Part shown: positions 21,122-32,063 of the stretch, piece after piece
Position numbering within the stretch: the first letter of the stretch is position 1
How the letters are laid out: the number at the start of each line of letters is the position of its first letter
NCBI RefSeq assembly: GCF_024055665.1
Contig: NZ_JAMXMC010000018.1
Span: 1 to 58,862, forward strand
Direction of reading: 5' to 3'
Origin: Ideonella oryzae
GTDB taxonomy: Bacteria; Pseudomonadota; Gammaproteobacteria; Burkholderiales; Burkholderiaceae_C
DNA length: 58,862 bases
The notes under the pieces: model-generated
Told to the model about the DNA's origin: nothing
Database searches by the model: none
The model's input: the letters and a program-made list of their open reading frames with translations, nothing else
Translations under genes and position numbers: made by a program

Positions 21122-21876
21122 GTTTCACCGTTCTCATTCCAGCCCGCATGGCCTCCTCCAGGTTGCCCGGCAAGCCGCTGGCTGACCTGGGCGGCAAACC
21201 CATGGTGGTGCGGGTGGCCGAACGGGCCGCTCAGGCTGGAGCCGTGCAGGTGGTGGTCGCCACCGATGTGGCCGAGGTTGCTCAGGCTTGTGCCGATCAT
21301 GGCGTGCCGGCGGTGATGACGCGAACAGACCACCAAAGCGGCAGTGACCGGCTGGCAGAGGCTTGCGCAACCCTTGGATTGAGCGACGACCAGATCGTCG
21401 TCAATGTGCAGGGTGACGAGCCCCTGATCGATCCTGCCCTGGTTCAGGCCTGCGCAGAACTGCTGGAAAGAAATGGCGATTGCGTTGCGGCCACCGCCGC
21501 CCACGCCATCGACTCCGTGGACGAACTGCGCAACCCGAACGTGGTGAAGGTCGTCCTCGACAAGAAGGGCCAGGCCCTCTACTTCAGCCGAGCCAGCATT
21601 CCCTGGTGGCGTGACGGCTCAACCCCAGGCGAGCCCCATCTGCCCCCCCAGACCCCTGCCCTGCGACACATCGGACTCTATGCCTACCGGGTCGGTTTCC
21701 TGAAGCGCTTCCCCGCACTGGAAGCCGCCCCACTCGAGCAGACAGAGGCACTGGAGCAGCTTCGCATCCTGTGGCATGGCGGCAAGATCGCCGTCTACGT
21801 CACCGACACCCCTCCGCCGGCTGGTGTGGACACGCCGGAAGACCTGCTCCGCGTTCAACAACACTACCTGGGGTAA
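21118..21876 (+). CDS. kdsB: 3-deoxy-manno-octulosonate cytidylyltransferase
   Basis: CMP-Kdo synthetase (252 aa), which activates Kdo for attachment to lipid A. The nucleotide-binding start [19 protein letters not shown], the [12 protein letters not shown] motif and the end segment [11 protein letters not shown] are diagnostic. The start is GTG at 21118, overlapping the trm112 stop; the longer frame from 21025 runs through trm112 and is not conserved. It is the last of the coupled envelope genes, with adk 141 bases downstream. Confidence 0.95.
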   Translation: MSFTVLIPARMASSRLPGKPLADLGGKPMVVRVAERAAQAGAVQVVVATDVAEVAQACADHGVPAVMTRTDHQSGSDRLAEACATLGLSDDQIVVNVQGDEPLIDPALVQACAELLERNGDCVAATAAHAIDSVDELRNPNVVKVVLDKKGQALYFSRASIPWWRDGSTPGEPHLPPQTPALRHIGLYAYRVGFLKRFPALEAAPLEQTEALEQLRILWHGGKIAVYVTDTPPPAGVDTPEDLLRVQQHYLG

Positions 21877-22671
<795 letters not shown>

Positions 22672-22695
22672 GAGCCTCTCAAAGCAAAGAAGCGC

Positions 22696-22723
22696 AAGCC
22701 CACCAAACGGTGGGCTTTTTTTT
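22696..22723 (+). terminator. Rho-independent terminator of adk
   Basis: Stem GCCCACC/GGTGGGC (extended by AA/TT) with loop AAAC, followed by eight T residues, 25 bases after the adk stop. Confidence 0.92.
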
Positions 22724-22745
22724 GCCAGCGGCGTTTGCACGCCCG

Positions 22746-22771
22746 AAAAAAAGGGCCCGCATTGCGGACCC
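22746..22771 (-). terminator. Terminator of the TonB receptor gene
   Basis: On the minus strand GGGTCCGC/GCGGGCCC (one G-T pair) with a three-base loop is followed by seven T residues. It lies about 26 bases after the receptor stop codon. Confidence 0.85.
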
Positions 22772-22796
22772 TTTCGGCTGATCAGGAGAAACCGAA

Positions 22797-25700
22797 TCAG
22801 AACTTCACGTCGTACGACGCAGTGAGCTTCACGGAACGAGCCGGGGTGTAGCCAATCACGCGACCGTAGGTGTTGGACACTGCGTCTTGCTCCATCTGCT
22901 GCTCGTCGATGGCCGAAGCAACTTGCGAATTGAAGACGTTGAACACGTCCGCACGCAGGGACAGGCCCTTGACGAAGTCCGGCTTGTAGGTCAGGTTCAG
23001 GTCGATGCGACTGTCCCAGGGCAGGTTGCCCTTGCTGCCACGCGGCGAGTAGGTGAAGGTCTGACCACCATCGCTGGAGCAGTAGTGGAACGACGAACCG
23101 TAGCCATAGTAGTCGCCACCGTCCGTGGTACCGCCATAGTTGCTCAGGCAGCTCTTGGGTCGGCCCGAGGCCATCAGCAGGTTGGCACCAATGGCCCATT
23201 CCGGCGTCAGGTCATAGAAGCCGAAGGCCTTGATCTGGTGACGACGATCGCCTGGCAGGTAGCCGTAGGCACCTTCCATCAGAGCCGGGAAGTCCCAGGT
23301 CTGGGTGGCCGCCACGTCGGTCTGGCCCACATCGGACAGCGTCTGACCTTCGGTGTTGCCCTTGCTCTGCGACCAGGTATAGGTCACCTTGCCGTACCAG
23401 CCGTCCTTGTAGGGATGCTCAGCGAACAAGTCGACGGCAAAGTAGGTGCGCTTGGCGGAGTCGAAGCCCAGGTCTTCCTTGCTCAGCTTGACCTTGGTGT
23501 AGTTGCCGTCACCCTTGTAGTCCACCAGGAAAGTGTTGGACTGACCGGGATTGAAGGAGGCGCAACCGAACGGAGCCGGGTTGACACCCACCTCGAACGG
23601 ATCGCCGTTCGCATCGGTGATGCCGTGGTCGATCGCATACTGGGTGAACGGGCGGTAGTCGCACAGGTCGTCGATGGTCGCCACCAGCTTGCGGTAGGTG
23701 ACACGCCCCCCCACGGTCAGCGAATCGGACAGCGCCTTCTCGATGCCCAGGGTCAGCTCATCCTGGCTGTTGGGCTTCAGATCCTGAGCTGCCACCGTCT
23801 TGTAGTCCTTGGGTTGGCCATACTCGTTGTTGGACGAATACGGGTCACCCAGGTCCACGCGACCGATCGGTTGGCCATTGGCATCCACACCGGTGTAGGT
23901 GAAATACTGACGGGTGAAGGTCGAGCGGCTGGCGCCGCGCACCGCCAGATGGGTCGGGATCTGGACGCCATAGCGACCCGCCGAACCATAGATCTTGGTA
24001 GAGGAATCGCCATCAAGATCCCAAGTAAATGCCAAGCGCGGATGGATCTGGTCCTTCACCTTCAAGAAAACCTTGCCATCGCCATTCTTGTTCTCGTAGG
24101 CCTCGTGACGCAGGCCACCGATCAGCTGAAGGTTCTTGGTGACCTGCCACTTGTCTTCGATGTACTGGGCCGACTGGTTCGACTCGGCATCCGTCACATC
24201 GTTGAAGATCTGGTCTCGCCCGTAGTAGTAATTCGTGCCATCGGTCAGCGCACCACCGGCGCCCACCGACGTGGTCATACCAGTGGGAACGAGGTTGGGA
24301 TCGGTGGTGGAGTAGTAACGAAGCAGACCGCCACCGGCATAGGTGATGCCCGCAGCCTTGGACTTCAGGCGAACCTGGTCCAGACCGCCGCGCAGCGAGT
24401 GGTCACCCATGCGGTATTCCAGGTCCAGGCGCAGGGACTTGACCGTGTCCTCCGACCCCGGGGCCAGCACTTGCGTACCGTAGTCAAAAGGATACGGATT
24501 GTTATACGTCAAGCCAGGAGCGGCGGCTGACGGAGTATTGAGAACGACCTGCCGGATATTGCTGTTCACATCAACGCCTTCGAAGCTGTTGATGTGCTGG
24601 GTCTTGCTCTGGCCGTACAGGGCCGTAGCCGTCAGATCGTCCGTCAGATAGCCGGTGTACTTCAGGATCTGCGAAGCGGCACCGACGCCGTCGTTGGTGC
24701 CATCGACGTTGGTGTAGTTGGCCGCTGCACCATAGTCCGTGCTGTGCTTGCCGGTGCTGTAGTCGTAGGTGGAGAGCTTCTCGGTGTTGTAGTACCGATC
24801 ACCCACCAGCGACAGCTCCAGGTGATGGTCGCTGGTGATGTTCCAGTCGAACTTCGCCAGATAGCGATCGTTGGTGTTCTCTGACTTGGTCCAGGTTCCA
24901 ACGGGGTTGTTTGCAGGGTCGGCAACGTAACCTGCCGTGCCACGGTTGGACTGCAGCCGCTCCGCGGCAACAAACATGAACAGGGTGTCTTCGATCAGCG
25001 GACCACCAACATAGGCGCCGAGAGAGTACTCGTCCTCGGTGTTGTCGCTGCGCTTGCGATAAATCAGCCCGTCGGTGTCAGGGTTGTAGCCCGTCTTCGG
25101 GTAGTAGATGTCACGTGCCTTACCGCGCAACCCGTTCGGCGTCACGCTCGCCTGAACACCGCCTTCCCAGTTGTTGGTACCGCTCTTGGTGATGATGTTC
25201 ACCACGCCGCCGATCGAACGACCGAACTCAGCACCGAAACCACCCGTCAGCACCTGCGCTTCCTGGATCGCGCCGAACGGCAGTTCGGCGGCACCCAGCT
25301 GGGTCAGCGGGTTGGTGACCGGGAAACCGTTGATGTAGTAGGAGTTTTCAGACGGAGCCCCACCACCCATGCTGGCGCCGCCGGAATAGCGGGGGTCAGC
25401 GGTGGTGGTGTTGGGGGCCAGCTGGATGATCGCGTTCACATCGTGAGCGATCGGCAGTGCCGCCAGCTGCTTGGCGGTGAAGGTCGCACCATTGGTGGTG
25501 CTGGACATGTCGATCTGGGCGACCTTGCCCACGACCTGCACGGTCTGGGTGGCGGCCGTGTCGGCGAAGAACACTTCGCGACCCTGACCGAGGGAGACTT
25601 CCACGTTCTCGGTGACACTGATCACCTTGCCATCACGCATCAGCGTGACCTTGTAGGTGCCAGTCGGCAGCGACGAAGCCACGAAGCGGCCAGACGCGTC

Positions 25701-25898
25701 CGGAGTCAGCGTGCGCTTGACACCCGTCGCAGCGTTTTCGATCAGGATGCTGCTACCAGCCGCAACACTGACCTGGCCATAGATATTGCCGGTCGCGTTC
25801 GACTGCGCGAACGATGCGCCGGACACGACACTCAGGCCGACGGCAACCGCGATTGCGGACCGGCGCCACAGCGTGGATGACTTGCGAGTTTGAGCCAC
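22797..25898 (-). CDS. Oar-like TonB-dependent outer membrane receptor
   Basis: An outer-membrane protein of 1033 residues. A signal peptide (about 1-31, ending ASFAQ) is followed by a carboxypeptidase-regulatory-like beta domain (about 35-110), a plug domain with the SYYINGFPVTNPL and GGFGAEFGRSIGGVVNI motifs, and a long beta barrel ending in an aromatic residue (SYDVKF). This layout matches the Oar/TonB receptors with an N-terminal CarboxypepD_reg domain. The substrate is unknown; there is no transport or enzyme partner next to it. The start is a GTG at 25896-25898 with GGAGAG upstream. The upstream region has two inverted repeats that may be operators. Confidence 0.9.
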   Translation of the reverse strand: MAQTRKSSTLWRRSAIAVAVGLSVVSGASFAQSNATGNIYGQVSVAAGSSILIENAATGVKRTLTPDASGRFVASSLPTGTYKVTLMRDGKVISVTENVEVSLGQGREVFFADTAATQTVQVVGKVAQIDMSSTTNGATFTAKQLAALPIAHDVNAIIQLAPNTTTADPRYSGGASMGGGAPSENSYYINGFPVTNPLTQLGAAELPFGAIQEAQVLTGGFGAEFGRSIGGVVNIITKSGTNNWEGGVQASVTPNGLRGKARDIYYPKTGYNPDTDGLIYRKRSDNTEDEYSLGAYVGGPLIEDTLFMFVAAERLQSNRGTAGYVADPANNPVGTWTKSENTNDRYLAKFDWNITSDHHLELSLVGDRYYNTEKLSTYDYSTGKHSTDYGAAANYTNVDGTNDGVGAASQILKYTGYLTDDLTATALYGQSKTQHINSFEGVDVNSNIRQVVLNTPSAAAPGLTYNNPYPFDYGTQVLAPGSEDTVKSLRLDLEYRMGDHSLRGGLDQVRLKSKAAGITYAGGGLLRYYSTTDPNLVPTGMTTSVGAGGALTDGTNYYYGRDQIFNDVTDAESNQSAQYIEDKWQVTKNLQLIGGLRHEAYENKNGDGKVFLKVKDQIHPRLAFTWDLDGDSSTKIYGSAGRYGVQIPTHLAVRGASRSTFTRQYFTYTGVDANGQPIGRVDLGDPYSSNNEYGQPKDYKTVAAQDLKPNSQDELTLGIEKALSDSLTVGGRVTYRKLVATIDDLCDYRPFTQYAIDHGITDANGDPFEVGVNPAPFGCASFNPGQSNTFLVDYKGDGNYTKVKLSKEDLGFDSAKRTYFAVDLFAEHPYKDGWYGKVTYTWSQSKGNTEGQTLSDVGQTDVAATQTWDFPALMEGAYGYLPGDRRHQIKAFGFYDLTPEWAIGANLLMASGRPKSCLSNYGGTTDGGDYYGYGSSFHYCSSDGGQTFTYSPRGSKGNLPWDSRIDLNLTYKPDFVKGLSLRADVFNVFNSQVASAIDEQQMEQDAVSNTYGRVIGYTPARSVKLTASYDVKF

Positions 25899-26002
25899 TG
25901 ACTACTCTCCAGATGGTTGATCGATAGACCCACTCCGGGAGCAAGGCACATGCCGGTCTTGTGAAGCCTTGATGTACTTGCACCAGGAACGTGTGAACCG
26001 AT

Positions 26003-26019
26003 TGTGACGGAAGGTCACG
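26003..26019. repeat. Inverted repeat TGTGAC-N5-GTCACG upstream of the receptor gene
   Basis: GTGAC at 26004-26008 and GTCAC at 26014-26018 flank GGAAG. It resembles a CRP/Vfr-type operator, although the spacing differs by one from TGTGA-N6-TCACA. It lies about 105 bases upstream of the receptor start. Confidence 0.4.
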
Positions 26020-26033
26020 TCTGGGGAGCCCCC

Positions 26034-26050
26034 CCACTAATCCTTAGTGG
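26034..26050. repeat. Perfect 17-bp palindrome upstream of the receptor gene
   Basis: CCACTAA-TCC-TTAGTGG, two 7-base arms with a 3-base spacer, about 140 bases upstream of the receptor start and downstream of ldcA. It looks like a dimeric repressor or activator site; there is no T tract to suggest a terminator. Confidence 0.45.
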
Positions 26051-26184
26051 CGTGCAAACAGGCTGTTTTGTTGCATGGATGCAGCACAGACCTAGGGGGC
26101 AGTTGGCGTGTTGGCGCCACTTATGGTGTCACGCCGCTTCCCTGGCGATCTTTCCTCGGTCAGGGAGCCCTGTTGAAGACGTCT

Positions 26185-27090
26185 TCAGTGCCACCCAATC
26201 AGGGCATCACGCCCTTCCACGGCCAGTTGAACCCGCATTCCAAAGGGCATGGTGACCTTGGTCGGGACGTGGCCAAACGGGAAGCCCGTCAGGATGGGCA
26301 CCCCGGCCAAGGTCCGCAGATGCTCCACGACGGTCTTCAGGCTGTAGCCGCGGTCCATCGGCGACTTGCGCCACGCCGTGAAGGCCCCCAACAGGATGGC
26401 CTTCTGCGACGACAACACACCGGCCTGGTGAAGCTGCAGCAGCATCCGCTCGACACGGTAGGGGTGTTCCGCCACATCCTCCAGGAAGAGGATGCCCCCC
26501 CGCACCTTGGGCCAGTGGGGGGTTCCGAGCAGTGCGCACAGCATGCTCAGGTTGCCGCCCCACAGCAGCCCTGCGACGCCCAAGCCGTCAAAACCAGCCG
26601 GTGCGCGAAAGCCCACGGCCTCGAGTTCCCCGGACATCGCCTCGCAGAAGCAGTCGGGGGTGACCTCGTCCAGTGTCTCCGCACCAAAATCGTCCGCCGC
26701 CAACGGGCCGCACCAAGTCGGCGCTTTTTTGTGGGCCAACAAGCCCATCTGCAGCGCCGTCAGATCGCTGTGCCCGACCCAGCGGGTGCCCTGGTCCACG
26801 CTGCGGGCCAGCAGGTCCCAGTCGATCCGGTCCAGCAAGCGGGACAGGCCATAGCCGCCTCGCGTCGCCATGGCCACGGATGGTGCCTCGGCGGCCACCC
26901 GGTGGATGGCAGCCAAGCGCTGCTCATCGTCTCCGGCAAACCGCTGACTCTTCAGCAGGGCCGCCTCGTCGATCCGCACGGCAAAGCCACGCTCTTTCAG
27001 GCGGGCGGCGGCCAGCCGGACCGGCGCGGCCTTCAGCACCACACCCGCGGGCGAATAAAGGGTCAGAGAGGGCTTGGATTCGAGGGTCAT
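26185..27090 (-). CDS. ldcA: LD-carboxypeptidase (peptidase S66)
   Basis: Cytoplasmic murein tetrapeptide LD-carboxypeptidase (301 aa), which removes the terminal D-alanine from recycled muropeptides. The nucleophile motif is ATRGGYGLSRLL (serine replaced in part of the run, as in MccF/LdcA-type GGYG), followed by GHSDLTALQ, LWGGNLSMLCALLGTP and FLEDVAEHPYRVERM. The C-terminal half has GFPFGH. The start at 27090 (MTLESKPSL) overlaps the tadA stop as ATGA, so the two are coupled. The open frame continues to 27417 only because it shadows tadA. Confidence 0.9.
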   Translation of the reverse strand: MTLESKPSLTLYSPAGVVLKAAPVRLAAARLKERGFAVRIDEAALLKSQRFAGDDEQRLAAIHRVAAEAPSVAMATRGGYGLSRLLDRIDWDLLARSVDQGTRWVGHSDLTALQMGLLAHKKAPTWCGPLAADDFGAETLDEVTPDCFCEAMSGELEAVGFRAPAGFDGLGVAGLLWGGNLSMLCALLGTPHWPKVRGGILFLEDVAEHPYRVERMLLQLHQAGVLSSQKAILLGAFTAWRKSPMDRGYSLKTVVEHLRTLAGVPILTGFPFGHVPTKVTMPFGMRVQLAVEGRDALIGWH

Positions 27091-27704
27091 GTCGGGCCAG
27101 GAGAAGGGGGGAAGTTGTCCAGGGCATCCTGGGGAAGCTCCACCACCTCCCCAGCAGGAATGGCGGCGGCTTCCATAAGCTGCTCGGATGGGGAAGACGC
27201 CGGCCGTGCAGCACGCTGCTGGCGCCGACGCTCCGCAAAGAAATCGCGCAGGATCTGTCCGCAGGCATCGGCCATCAACCCGCCCTGCACCAGGGTGTGG
27301 TGGTTCAACTGCGGTTGCGCGAACAGATCCACCACCGAGCCCGCCGATCCCGTCTTCGGGTCCAGCGCCCCGAAGACGACCCGCTTGAAGCGCGCATGCA
27401 TCAAGGCCATGGCGCACATGGCGCAGGGTTCCAGGGTGACGAAGAGCTCGCAGTCCGGCAGCCGGTAGTTCTCAACCAACTGGGAGGCGTGGCGCAACGC
27501 CACCAACTCGGCATGTGCCGTCGGATCATGCGTGGTGATCGGGCGGTTGTAACCCGTGGCCAGCACCTGCCCGTCTCGCAGGATGACCGCCCCCACCGGC
27601 ACCTCGCCGGCCAGCCAGGCGTTGTGCGCCTGATCCAGCGCGATCCGCATCGCGGCTTCATCCTGTGCGCTGAACGTGTGCAGGGGACTCTCGGGCTCGG
27701 TCAT
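27087..27704 (-). CDS. tadA: tRNA-specific adenosine deaminase TadA
   Basis: Deaminates A34 to inosine in tRNA-Arg(ACG). The zinc site is HAEL (His64, Glu66) and PCAMC (Cys94, Cys97), and the NHHTLVQGG and ILRDFFAERR segments match TadA. At 205 residues it is about 35 longer than the usual 165-170: the extra part is a C-terminal low-complexity tail after residue 170, rich in A, P and E. The tail may be an artefact of stop position rather than a domain. The stop overlaps the ldcA start. Confidence 0.93.
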   Translation of the reverse strand: MTEPESPLHTFSAQDEAAMRIALDQAHNAWLAGEVPVGAVILRDGQVLATGYNRPITTHDPTAHAELVALRHASQLVENYRLPDCELFVTLEPCAMCAMALMHARFKRVVFGALDPKTGSAGSVVDLFAQPQLNHHTLVQGGLMADACGQILRDFFAERRRQQRAARPASSPSEQLMEAAAIPAGEVVELPQDALDNFPPSPGPT

Positions 27705-27747
27705 GATCGGTCGCGGTGGACCGGCATGATGCCACGCCCCGGCACGC

Positions 27748-28437
27748 TCACCGCAACAGCACGGCCAGCACCGGCGCCATCAACACATTCATCACGCCCA
27801 CCAGCACCATCACCAGCCCCGCGACGGCGCCCTCTTCCTGCCCCACCTGGCTGGCCTTGGCCACGCCGGCGCCGTGCGCCCCCATGCCAAACAGCGCACC
27901 ACGGGCCAGGCTGCTGCGCAGGGGCAGCCAGCGCAGCATGCCTTCGCCCAGCGCAGCGCCCAGCACCCCGGTGAAGACAACAAACACTGCCGTCAGATCA
28001 GGCACGCCACCGATGTCGCCCGACACCGTCATCGCGAACGGAGTGCTGATGGAGCGAGGCAAGAGGCTCAGGCGCAGTTCACCGCCCACCCCCAACAGGC
28101 TCGCCAACCCCCAGGCCGACAGCATGGCGGCCGAACTGCCCGCCACCATGCCCAGCAGCAGGGCCGGCCAATGCCGGCGGATCAGGGCCCGTTGCTCGAA
28201 GATCGGCACCGCGAAGGCCACGGTCGCCGGGCCCAGCAGCAGCACCATCCAGTGTGTGCCGCGGATGTAGTCGCTGTAGTCCTCATGGGCCAGCAGCACC
28301 AGCGCGATGAGAACGGCTGGCGTCACGGCCAGCGGCGCACTCCACCAACGGGGCAGCAGCCGGTGGAAGGACTTGGCGGCCAGGTAGATGAGGATGGTGA
28401 TGGTCGACCACCCCAGGGTCAGCAACAGGGTGCTCAT
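27748..28437 (-). CDS. lrgB: LrgB/CidB family membrane protein
   Basis: A multi-pass membrane protein (229 aa) of the LrgB/CidB family, linked to murein hydrolase control and, in some bacteria and plants, to glycolate or pyruvate transport. The conserved LLLGPATVAFAVP, LPRSISTPFAMTVS and ALFGMGAHGAGVAKA segments are present, with about six or seven hydrophobic helices. It starts 9 bases after the lrgA stop, so the pair forms one operon. Confidence 0.9.
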   Translation of the reverse strand: MSTLLLTLGWSTITILIYLAAKSFHRLLPRWWSAPLAVTPAVLIALVLLAHEDYSDYIRGTHWMVLLLGPATVAFAVPIFEQRALIRRHWPALLLGMVAGSSAAMLSAWGLASLLGVGGELRLSLLPRSISTPFAMTVSGDIGGVPDLTAVFVVFTGVLGAALGEGMLRWLPLRSSLARGALFGMGAHGAGVAKASQVGQEEGAVAGLVMVLVGVMNVLMAPVLAVLLR

Positions 28438-28446
28438 GACGGTTCC

Positions 28447-28854
28447 TCAGGCAGCGGCCTGGTGATGGGTCAAGCGCAGCACCAAGTCGACCACCACCGA
28501 AGTCACGGCCATCACGGTCAGCGTGCCCAGCACGATCACGGCCAGCACCTTGGCCCCCAGCCAGCCGAACAGCTCCGGGTGGTTGAGCACCGCCAGCACG
28601 GCCGGCACGAAGAACAGCAGCATCTCGGCCAGGAACCACTGGGCGCCGCGGCGCAGGCTGCCCAGTTGGATTTGCCCGGTGGCAAGCAGCAGGAGGGTCA
28701 GCGCCATGCCGACGATGCCGCCCGGCAGGCCAATGCCACTCACCCGCACGATGACCTCTCCGGCCAGCCAAGCCAGCACCAACAGGCCAATCTGCACCAG
28801 ACGGTGGTGGCGCCACTGGCGGCGCGTGATCACGGACATGTCATGCAAGCTCAT
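28447..28854 (-). CDS. lrgA: LrgA/CidA family holin-like protein
   Basis: A small membrane protein (135 aa) with four hydrophobic segments, partner of LrgB. GIGLPGGIVGMALTLLLL and MLLFFVPAVLAVLNH match the LrgA/CidA signature (PG.I.G......L.LFFVP..VG). The start at 28854 follows an excellent AGGAGG ribosome site. A LysR gene is divergent and probably controls it, as CidR does for cidAB. Confidence 0.9.
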   Translation of the reverse strand: MSLHDMSVITRRQWRHHRLVQIGLLVLAWLAGEVIVRVSGIGLPGGIVGMALTLLLLATGQIQLGSLRRGAQWFLAEMLLFFVPAVLAVLNHPELFGWLGAKVLAVIVLGTLTVMAVTSVVVDLVLRLTHHQAAA

Positions 28855-28909
28855 GGGAATTACCTCCTGCTGGCTTGCAATGTATGGCGCAGTGCAGCAT
28901 GATGAAAGC

Positions 28910-28944
28910 GAATTGTTCTACTGACTTCAATTCCATTCTGGAAT
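28910..28944. promoter_or_regulatory. Overlapping inverted repeats, likely LysR operator
   Basis: GAATTG-N12-CAATTC (28910-28933) and ATTCCA-TTC-TGGAAT (28930-28944) overlap in the 88-base gap between lrgA and the LysR gene. The second reaches into the LysR start codon. ATTG..CAAT-type dyads are the usual LysR sites, so autoregulation and control of lrgAB are likely. Confidence 0.55.
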
Positions 28945-29824
28945 GGACATCAAACTGCGTCCCCTGCGGGCCCTGGTGGAGGTGACCCGCCAAGGCGGCT
29001 TCTCTCAGGCAGCACGTACCGTCTTTGCCACCCAGTCGGCCGTCAGCAAGGCCGTGCGCCAGCTCGAGGAAGACCTCGGCTTCGTGCTGCTGGACCGGGA
29101 TGTGCACCCGCCACGCCTCACACCGGCCGGCGAGATCGTGCACCGGCGCGCGCTGACCCTGCTGGCCGAGCAGGACGACCTGATGGCCGAGCTCAACGCA
29201 CTGCGGGGGCTGCAGCGCGGCGAGCTCCGCCTCGGTCTGCCGCCCATCGGCAGCAGCCAGCTCTTCGCCCCGGTGTTCGCGCAGTTCCGCGCCCGTTATC
29301 CCGGCATCGACATCCGGCTGGTGGAGCACGGCTCCAAACGGCTGGAAGAAGTACTGCGGGCCGGCGAGATCGATCTGGCCGGCCTGCTGGCACCGGTGCC
29401 CGCCGAGTTCGACTTCAAGCTGGTGCGCCAGGAACCGATCGTGGTCCTGATCGCCGCGGGTCAACCCCTGGGTCAGGCATCGGAAGTCGAGCTGGCTCGT
29501 CTCTCCGCCCTGCCCTTCGTGCTGTTCGAGTCCGGCTTCGCACTCAACCCGATCATTCTGGAGGCCTGTCAGCAGGCCGGCTTCACGCCGCATGTGGCAG
29601 CCCGCACCAGCCAGATCGACTTCATGATCGAGTTGGTGGCCGCTGGTCTGGGTATTGGCTTTCTGCCCCGCATGATGGCCGAGCAGCGCCACCATGCGGG
29701 CGTGCGCACCGTGACCCTCACCGCCCCCGCGCTGACCTGGCACATGGCACTGGCTTGGCGGCGCGGGGCCTATTTGTCCCATGCGGCCCAGGCCTGGCTG
29801 GACCTGATCAACCCTGCCCGCTGA
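28943..29824 (+). CDS. LysR-type regulator divergent from lrgAB
   Basis: A 293-residue LysR-family protein. The N-terminal winged helix has GGFSQAARTVFATQSAVSKAVRQLE (cited as residues 18-42), and a periplasmic-binding-like effector domain follows from about residue 90. Its position beside lrgAB suggests a CidR/CynR-like role responding to a small acid, but the effector cannot be read from sequence. The start at 28943 gives the conventional MDIKLRPLRAL and lies inside a palindrome. Confidence 0.9.
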   Translation: MDIKLRPLRALVEVTRQGGFSQAARTVFATQSAVSKAVRQLEEDLGFVLLDRDVHPPRLTPAGEIVHRRALTLLAEQDDLMAELNALRGLQRGELRLGLPPIGSSQLFAPVFAQFRARYPGIDIRLVEHGSKRLEEVLRAGEIDLAGLLAPVPAEFDFKLVRQEPIVVLIAAGQPLGQASEVELARLSALPFVLFESGFALNPIILEACQQAGFTPHVAARTSQIDFMIELVAAGLGIGFLPRMMAEQRHHAGVRTVTLTAPALTWHMALAWRRGAYLSHAAQAWLDLINPAR

Positions 29825-29839
29825 GCAGCGCTGCGCCCG

Positions 29840-30445
29840 TCAGCCCTGCGGTGCTCCGGACAGAGGCCAGCGCGCCAGCACCCGATGCTGGGTCCTGCCC
29901 AGCAGGCTGTGGATCAGCACGAACTCCCGCACCGTCCATTGGACCGGCTCGACCGGTGACTCCGGCAACTCGCGCGGCGCGTAGGTCAGCGTCACATGCG
30001 GTGTGAAACGGACATCCACCGAATGCCCCAGCCCCTCGAGGGCCATGGACTGGCCCAGCTGGCGCTGGAAGTCCAACACGGCGGCCTCGTGGCTCGCGGC
30101 CGTGCGCAGAACGAAAGGCGCCTTGTCCCGCCGGATGCGAAAGCTCATCGCATGGTCCAGCACCACGTCGAAGGGCGCGCAGACCACGCGCGCAGCAGCG
30201 CGGCCCGCGGCCTCCACCACATCGGCAGGCACACCAGCGTGGTCGCCCAGATGATGGAGCGTGATGTGAAGCCGCTCCGGTGCGATGGGCTTGCTGTTCA
30301 GACCGTGTGATTCGCGCAGCCTCTGGCTGAGCGCGGCAATCTGCGCGCATGCCGCATCCGTCGGCTGCAACGCAAAAAACAGCCGATCCGTCGGCGCCGC
30401 CGGGGGCGGTGCCTCGAAACCCATCAGCGACAGCTGGTCGGACAA
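29840..30445 (-). CDS. thpR: RNA 2',3'-cyclic phosphodiesterase (2'-5' RNA ligase family)
   Basis: A 2H phosphoesterase (201 aa) that opens 2',3'-cyclic phosphates on RNA ends. Two HxTx motifs, HITLHHLG (about residue 60) and HVTLTYAP (about 149), form the active site, and the opening RLFFAL is standard. It begins 4 bases after the guaA stop, so it is probably the last gene of the guaA unit. It converges on the LysR gene. Confidence 0.92.
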   Translation of the reverse strand: MSDQLSLMGFEAPPPAAPTDRLFFALQPTDAACAQIAALSQRLRESHGLNSKPIAPERLHITLHHLGDHAGVPADVVEAAGRAAARVVCAPFDVVLDHAMSFRIRRDKAPFVLRTAASHEAAVLDFQRQLGQSMALEGLGHSVDVRFTPHVTLTYAPRELPESPVEPVQWTVREFVLIHSLLGRTQHRVLARWPLSGAPQG

Positions 30446-30449
30446 GAGC

Positions 30450-32054
<1,605 letters not shown>

Positions 32055-32063
32055 GGTGGGATC

